From an uncultured Bacteroidales bacterium (GTDB lineage Bacteria > Bacteroidota > Bacteroidia > Bacteroidales > Paludibacteraceae), in contig CACZCR010000004.1 of assembly GCA_902779705.1 (NCBI GenBank), positions 97,662 through 161,661 on the forward strand: a DNA stretch of 64,000 bases, in the 5' to 3' direction. Each line of letters begins with the position of its first letter. The stretch's first letter is position 1. The notes below the pieces were generated by a model that did no database searches, was not told the origin of the DNA, and worked only from the letters and a program-made list of their open reading frames with translations. Of the stretch, positions 60,729 through 64,000 are shown one piece after another. Made by a program: the position numbers and the translations under genes.

Positions 60729-61832
60729 ATGAGCAAACTGATACATATCGACCAAGACTACAAGCAGTGGATCCTGTCTGTCAGCAAGCGATTCCGTCGT
60801 AGCCAGATCAAAGCCGCTGTCCATATCAACCAGGATATGCTATCTTTCTATTGGAGCTTGGGCAAAGAGATTGTTGAACTGCACTCTGAGCAGCGCTGGG
60901 GCAATAAGTTTTTCGCCAACCTCAGTCATGACTTGAAAGAAGCCAATCCTGGTGCCGGATGTTTCTCCGAGACCAATTTGCTCTACATGAAGAATTTCTA
61001 CCTCCTCTATAGTCCGTTGCTCCAAATCACTCCCCAAACCGGGGAGCAAATCGCAATCACTCCCCAACTTGGGGAGCAAATATTCTCCGTGCCTTGGGGG
61101 CACCATAAATTGCTCATTGACAAATGCAAAGGCCAACCGGAGAAGGCGTTGTTTTACGTGCAGCAAACGATCATGAATGGCTGGAGTAGGGATGTGTTGC
61201 TCAATATTTATTCCACTAATCTTTACGAACGTCATAGCAAGGCTATCACTAATTTCACCGCAACTTTGCCGGAAGCGCAGAGTGATCTTGCGGTTGAAAT
61301 TACACGTGATCCATATAGTTTCGCTTTCACTGGCTTGCGTGAACCCTATAACGAACGCAAGTTGAAGGATGCACTCATCTCCAATATCGAGAAATTCCTC
61401 GTTGAATTAGGCACCGGCTTTGCCTATATGGGTCGTGAAGTGCGATTGCAAGTAGGCGAGACGGAGCAGTTCCTGGACATGCTCTTTTATAACACGAGGC
61501 TTCATTGCTATGTGGTCATCGAAGTGAAGACAACGGATTTCGAAGCGGGACATATCGGCCAATTGGGTGCCTATGTGGTAGCCGTTGACCATATCCTTAA
61601 GTCGGAAGCCGATAACAAAACCCTCGGATTGTTGATCTGTAAGACCAAGGATAATGTCTTTGCGCAATATGCTCTGGAAGCAACGAATCAACCTCTCGGC
61701 ATCTCGGAGTATGAACTGCAGAAACTCTATCCGACGAAGGTGGAAGGCACGATTCCTACCATTGCCGAAATCGAAAGCGTTGCCCAAGATACCGTTGTCA
61801 AACCTGAAGATAACGAGGAGAATGATAAATGA
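60729..61832 (+). CDS. DUF1016/YhcG-family PD-(D/E)XK nuclease-like protein
   Basis: 367 residues from ATG 60729, since the promoter lies within the longer frame. The N-terminal DUF1016_N part (HINQDMLSFYWSLGKEI, KFFANLSHDLKEANP) precedes the YhcG C-terminal nuclease fold, whose catalytic residues appear as FLDMLFYN (Asp) and VVIEVKTTDF (E-x-K). Family members occur beside restriction and mobile systems; a DNA-related role is likely but unproven. Bases 61025-61080 are a 30-nt period repeat encoding ITPQTGEQIA then ITPQLGEQIF. Its stop overlaps a GxxExxY remnant by four bases (ATGA). Confidence 0.88.
   Translation: MSKLIHIDQDYKQWILSVSKRFRRSQIKAAVHINQDMLSFYWSLGKEIVELHSEQRWGNKFFANLSHDLKEANPGAGCFSETNLLYMKNFYLLYSPLLQITPQTGEQIAITPQLGEQIFSVPWGHHKLLIDKCKGQPEKALFYVQQTIMNGWSRDVLLNIYSTNLYERHSKAITNFTATLPEAQSDLAVEITRDPYSFAFTGLREPYNERKLKDALISNIEKFLVELGTGFAYMGREVRLQVGETEQFLDMLFYNTRLHCYVVIEVKTTDFEAGHIGQLGAYVVAVDHILKSEADNKTLGLLICKTKDNVFAQYALEATNQPLGISEYELQKLYPTKVEGTIPTIAEIESVAQDTVVKPEDNEENDK
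61025..61080. repeat. 30-nt direct repeat with palindromic core in the YhcG-like gene
   Basis: Two copies (61025 and 61055), each containing a CTCCCC/GGGGAG hairpin; read in frame as a ten-residue repeat. Confidence 0.88.
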
Positions 61833-61942
61833 CTGACGCAGACAAAACCACCATCCATATGGTCCCGGAACCTCGCAAGTCCGGGCTAACCAAACGAACA
61901 TTGACATCTTGTAAATCAAAAACACGGAATCAACAACGCTAA
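61829..61942 (+). pseudogene. Truncated GxxExxY gene, first cassette
   Basis: 37 codons starting at an ATG that overlaps the YhcG-like stop (ATGA). DKTTIHMVPEPRKS is identical to the N-terminus of the intact GxxExxY protein at 62362, but after about 20 codons the frame runs into the first structured element and stops. It has lost the whole nuclease-fold part, so it is a deletion remnant of a tandem copy. Confidence 0.82.
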
Positions 61943-62342
61943 CGCGTTTTACGTAATAGTTCCTTAATCTACTTGTGAACAAGTTCTCAGATAGCTTAAT
62001 GACCTATTCCGCTAAGCACCAACGATCAATCATTGTTGCTTGATTCCTCACGAAAACGCACTACGTTTACAAAAAAGCGCTACGCTTTCAAAAACGGCTA
62101 TGCAGCGTGCAGGTAATAAAGAAAAATTATTACGCCATACGTTGAAAATGTTTTTGATCATTTTTGTGAGTGCAACGAGTTTTTGTAAGCAGTTGACAGT
62201 GCACATGTTTGGGCAATGTCGGAGTAGAAATGACAATTAGGCTGTCTAGGAGTCTTGCTCATAAGCAGACTAAATGGCATTTACGCTCAAGGCCGCGTAG
62301 GCCAATAGCCATGCGGACGAAGGCTGCGCGTTTTTGATTTAC
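61911..62342 (+). ncRNA. Structured element A, ~430 nt
   Basis: Ends in terminal inverted repeats: GTAAATCAAAAACACG (61911-61926) against CGCGTTTTTGATTTAC (62327-62342), 15 of 16 matching. Inside: GGAATCAA (61926-61933) pairs with TTGATTCC (62040-62047); AACGC-TAAC-GCGTT (61935-61948); ACTTGT-GA-ACAAGT (61971-61984); two adjacent hairpins in a 44-nt block (62053-62096) identical in element B; and an AGTCT-TGCT/AGCA-GACT hairpin (62251-62271). No coding frame. It matches no RNA I recognise; it could be a folded RNA or a mobile-DNA end structure. Confidence 0.65.
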
Positions 62343-62361
62343 TACTAACAATATAACAGAA

Positions 62362-62808
62362 ATGCAAGATAAAACAACAATACATATGGTCCCGGAACCC
62401 CGCAAGTCCGAACTGGTCCAAGCCACCTACGGCATCATTGGCGCGATGATCGAGGTGTATAAGAACCTCGGTGCCGGGATGCCGGAGTATATTTACCAAG
62501 AGGCGCTGCTAACCGAACTGCAAGCCAACGGTTTCACCGCGCACAAGGAGTTGGAGTATCACCCCATCTACAAGGGCAAACCCCTCAACGCCTACCTCAA
62601 AATGGATCTCGTTGTGGAGACGCCTATTGGCAACGTGATTGTGGAATGCAAGGCTTTGTCGGCTCTCACCGAACGGGAGCACTATCAAACCTTCGGCTAC
62701 ATGCGTGGAACGGGATGGCCTGTGGCGATACTGGTCAATTTTGGTGCCAGTCCCCGTGCCCAGATCGAACGTTTTTATAATGACAACAACACCATCGCGG
62801 TGTTTTAA
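62362..62808 (+). CDS. GxxExxY protein (PDDEXK_3 nuclease-like)
   Basis: 148 residues. The eponymous motif is GMPEYIY, within YGIIGAMIEVYKNLGAGMPEYIYQEAL; PD-(D/E)XK residues appear as LKMDLVVE (Asp) and VIVECKAL (E-x-K), with a C-terminal QIERFYND. The Pfam family PDDEXK_3 has a nuclease-like fold; biological roles remain undefined. The gene sits between two copies of a structured element. An N-terminal fragment of a second copy precedes element A, so the unit gene-plus-element is tandemly duplicated. Start at ATG 62362, 19 bases after element A. Confidence 0.9.
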   Translation: MQDKTTIHMVPEPRKSELVQATYGIIGAMIEVYKNLGAGMPEYIYQEALLTELQANGFTAHKELEYHPIYKGKPLNAYLKMDLVVETPIGNVIVECKALSALTEREHYQTFGYMRGTGWPVAILVNFGASPRAQIERFYNDNNTIAVF

Positions 62809-62821
62809 AAAGAAAGGATAG

Positions 62822-63287
62822 ATAAATCAAAAACACGATGGTAGGCTACGAGCCGTAGCCAGTGTAAGCACTTATTAGTCCGCTTGTATGCAAGCATCCA
62901 GACGTACTACTAATTACTTCCACTCAGTCCAACCCTGTTGAACTACCATCTCACAAAAACGCACTACGTTTACAAAAAAGCGCTACGCTTTCAAAAACGT
63001 CATAGTGTGTCATAACAATGAAGTTAACAGACGTCCACCCCGCGTTGAAATGTTTTTGGGAGTGGAATGCAATGGAACGCTTTTTTGATCTTTGGAATAG
63101 GAATTGGTTAGTGCAGGAATTGTGACAACGGAGGTTGAAAGTGAAATTGATGATCAGGCTATCTGAAAATTTACTTTCAAGTAGACTGAACAGCAATTGC
63201 ACGCAAGGCTGATAAGCCGTAATTCCGAAATAACCAATACCTATGGAAAAGAGTTTTTTTGTAAGCGAAGCGCGTTTTTGGTTTACT
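62822..63287 (+). ncRNA. Structured element B, ~465 nt, homologue of element A
   Basis: Terminal inverted repeats ATAAATCAAAAACACG (62822-62837) and CGCGTTTTTGGTTTACT (63271-63287). It has the same order of stems as element A but different sequence: GATGGTAG (62838-62845) with CTACCATC (62943-62950); GGCTACG-AGC-CGTAGCC (62844-62860); GCTTG-TATG-CAAGC (62882-62895); the identical 44-nt block (62956-62999); TACTT/AAGTA (63172-63183). Compensating changes in at least three stems show a conserved fold. Confidence 0.68.
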
Positions 63288-63334
63288 AATAACGTTTTTG
63301 GTTACCTAAAATAGAATAAAACTAAAACGAATAT

Positions 63335-64000
63335 ATGAGTACAGCGATTGAATTCAGTCATGTGAGCAAACAGTACAGACTTGGTCTGGTATCAACCAAG
63401 ACTCTCTCACATGACATAAGAAGATTTTGGATAACGAATGTTCTCGGCAAAGAAGATCCGTATCTCAAGATCGGCGAGACCAACGACCGTGCCTCCAAAG
63501 GTACCTCCGAATACGTCTGGGCGCTCCGCGATATCGACTTCAAAGTAGAGCAGGGCGACGTCGTCGGCATCATCGGCAAGAACGGCGCCGGTAAATCCAC
63601 CCTCCTCAAGCTCCTCTCCCGCGTCACAGGTCCCACCACCGGTACCATCCGTGCCCACGGCCGTATAGGCTCCCTGCTCGAAGTCGGCACCGGCTTCCAT
63701 GGCGAGATGACAGGAAGGGAGAATATCTTCATGAACGGAGCTATCCTGGGCATGAGCCGCGCAGAGATCCAGTCCAAGCTGGATGAGATCATTGACTTCA
63801 GCGGCTGCGAACGCTATATCGACACTCCTGTTAAGCGCTATAGCTCGGGTATGACGGTGCGACTGGGATTTGCGGTGGCAGCGTTCTTGGAGCCGGAGAT
63901 CTTGGTGGTGGATGAAGTGCTTGCGGTGGGCGATGCGGAGTTCCAAAAGAAAGCGATAGGTAAGATGAAAGACGTTTCCCAAGGCCAAGGCCGAACAGTC
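63335..64000 (+). CDS. Wzt/TagH-like polysaccharide ABC transporter ATPase, 3' truncated
   Basis: 222 residues visible; the frame is open at the window end. MSTAIEFSHVSKQYRLG, Walker A IIGKNGAGKSTLLKLL, signature YSSGMTVRLGFAVAAFL and Walker B ILVVDEVLAVGD are all present, and the HEIRRFW-type insert (HDIRRFWITNVLG) and the ERYIDTPVKRYSSG region are typical of ATPases exporting lipid-linked polysaccharides. The usual C-terminal carbohydrate-binding domain would lie beyond the window. It lacks an adjacent permease on this side; the ABC-2 permease pair at 37-38.7 kb is a candidate partner. Confidence 0.92.
   Translation, partial: MSTAIEFSHVSKQYRLGLVSTKTLSHDIRRFWITNVLGKEDPYLKIGETNDRASKGTSEYVWALRDIDFKVEQGDVVGIIGKNGAGKSTLLKLLSRVTGPTTGTIRAHGRIGSLLEVGTGFHGEMTGRENIFMNGAILGMSRAEIQSKLDEIIDFSGCERYIDTPVKRYSSGMTVRLGFAVAAFLEPEILVVDEVLAVGDAEFQKKAIGKMKDVSQGQGRTV

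Noticed and set aside
61911..63287. The two elements as integron attC sites.
   Set aside because: They are several hundred bases long, lack the paired RYYYAAC/GTTRRRY core sites of attC, and no integrase is present.
61911..63287. The elements as a retron or group II intron.
   Set aside because: There is no reverse transcriptase gene nearby and no recognisable domain V or msr/msd pattern.

Overview
The window is chromosomal DNA from a member of Bacteroidota, most likely order Bacteroidales. The evidence is promoters of the form TTTG-N20-TAnnTTTG (at least 17 fit with exactly 20 nt between the boxes), the near absence of purine-rich ribosome binding sites, a protein with a type IX secretion-like C-terminal domain, and Bacteroidota-typical families (DUF5686, DUF2851, DUF3078, imelysin/di-haem oxidase, hemerythrin-LuxR). 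I cannot name the genus. I saw no tRNA, rRNA, phage, transposase or CRISPR array.

Layout. 0-9.3 kb: the end of a DUF5686 outer-membrane protein and a beta-barrel gene, then a leftward envelope/housekeeping run (gldA-like ABC ATPase, ruvB, HAD phosphatase, GT4 glycosyltransferase, small DMT transporter, LtaS-like sulfatase). 9.8-20.2 kb: DUF2851, a large secreted cadherin-like protein, DUF3078, a zapA-rny division/RNA-decay operon, trmN and a CcdA/ArsG-like permease. 20.2-26.6 kb: an NtrY-like kinase directly ahead of gdhA, ferritin, yqeY and a secreted protein. 27.0-32.2 kb: an unusual accessory cluster of two paralogous small lipoproteins, a divergent subtilisin-like protease, a two-TM RyR-domain/KTN channel-like protein and a membrane-anchored unknown. 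32.2-40 kb: gcvP, tandem yitT genes, tandem ABC-2 export permeases and an aminotransferase. 39.9-46.4 kb: a leftward iron/haem locus (porin-like barrel, imelysin, di-haem oxidase, CcsA/ResB) facing a hemerythrin-LuxR regulator. 46.5-49.3 kb: a HAD-HD fusion, a broken bcp and a FemAB-like transferase. 49.4-54.3 kb: a probable terminated structured RNA, then five glycan genes that are more AT-rich than their surroundings. 55.4-60.6 kb: MutT, YifB, ProX, LMW phosphatase, free-Met-sulfoxide reductase, rubrerythrin and SOD, mostly oxidative-damage functions. 60.7-64 kb: a YhcG-type PD-(D/E)XK gene, a tandem cassette of GxxExxY nuclease-like genes each followed by a ~450-nt structured element, and a Wzt/TagH-like ATPase cut by the window end.

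Two signals stand out. First, two copies of a noncoding element flank the GxxExxY gene. They share a 44-nt block and terminal inverted repeats, yet replace the sequence of several internal stems with compensating changes, so a folded RNA (or single-stranded DNA) is conserved, not merely sequence. Second, short degenerate direct-repeat arrays (periods 7, 8, 9, 11 and 16-17 nt) sit in many spacers and are also read in frame inside at least nine genes. Their architecture resembles cyanobacterial STRRs. One 16-17-nt family recurs in four unrelated genes, in both orientations, with compensating changes around a GNA-type mini-hairpin.
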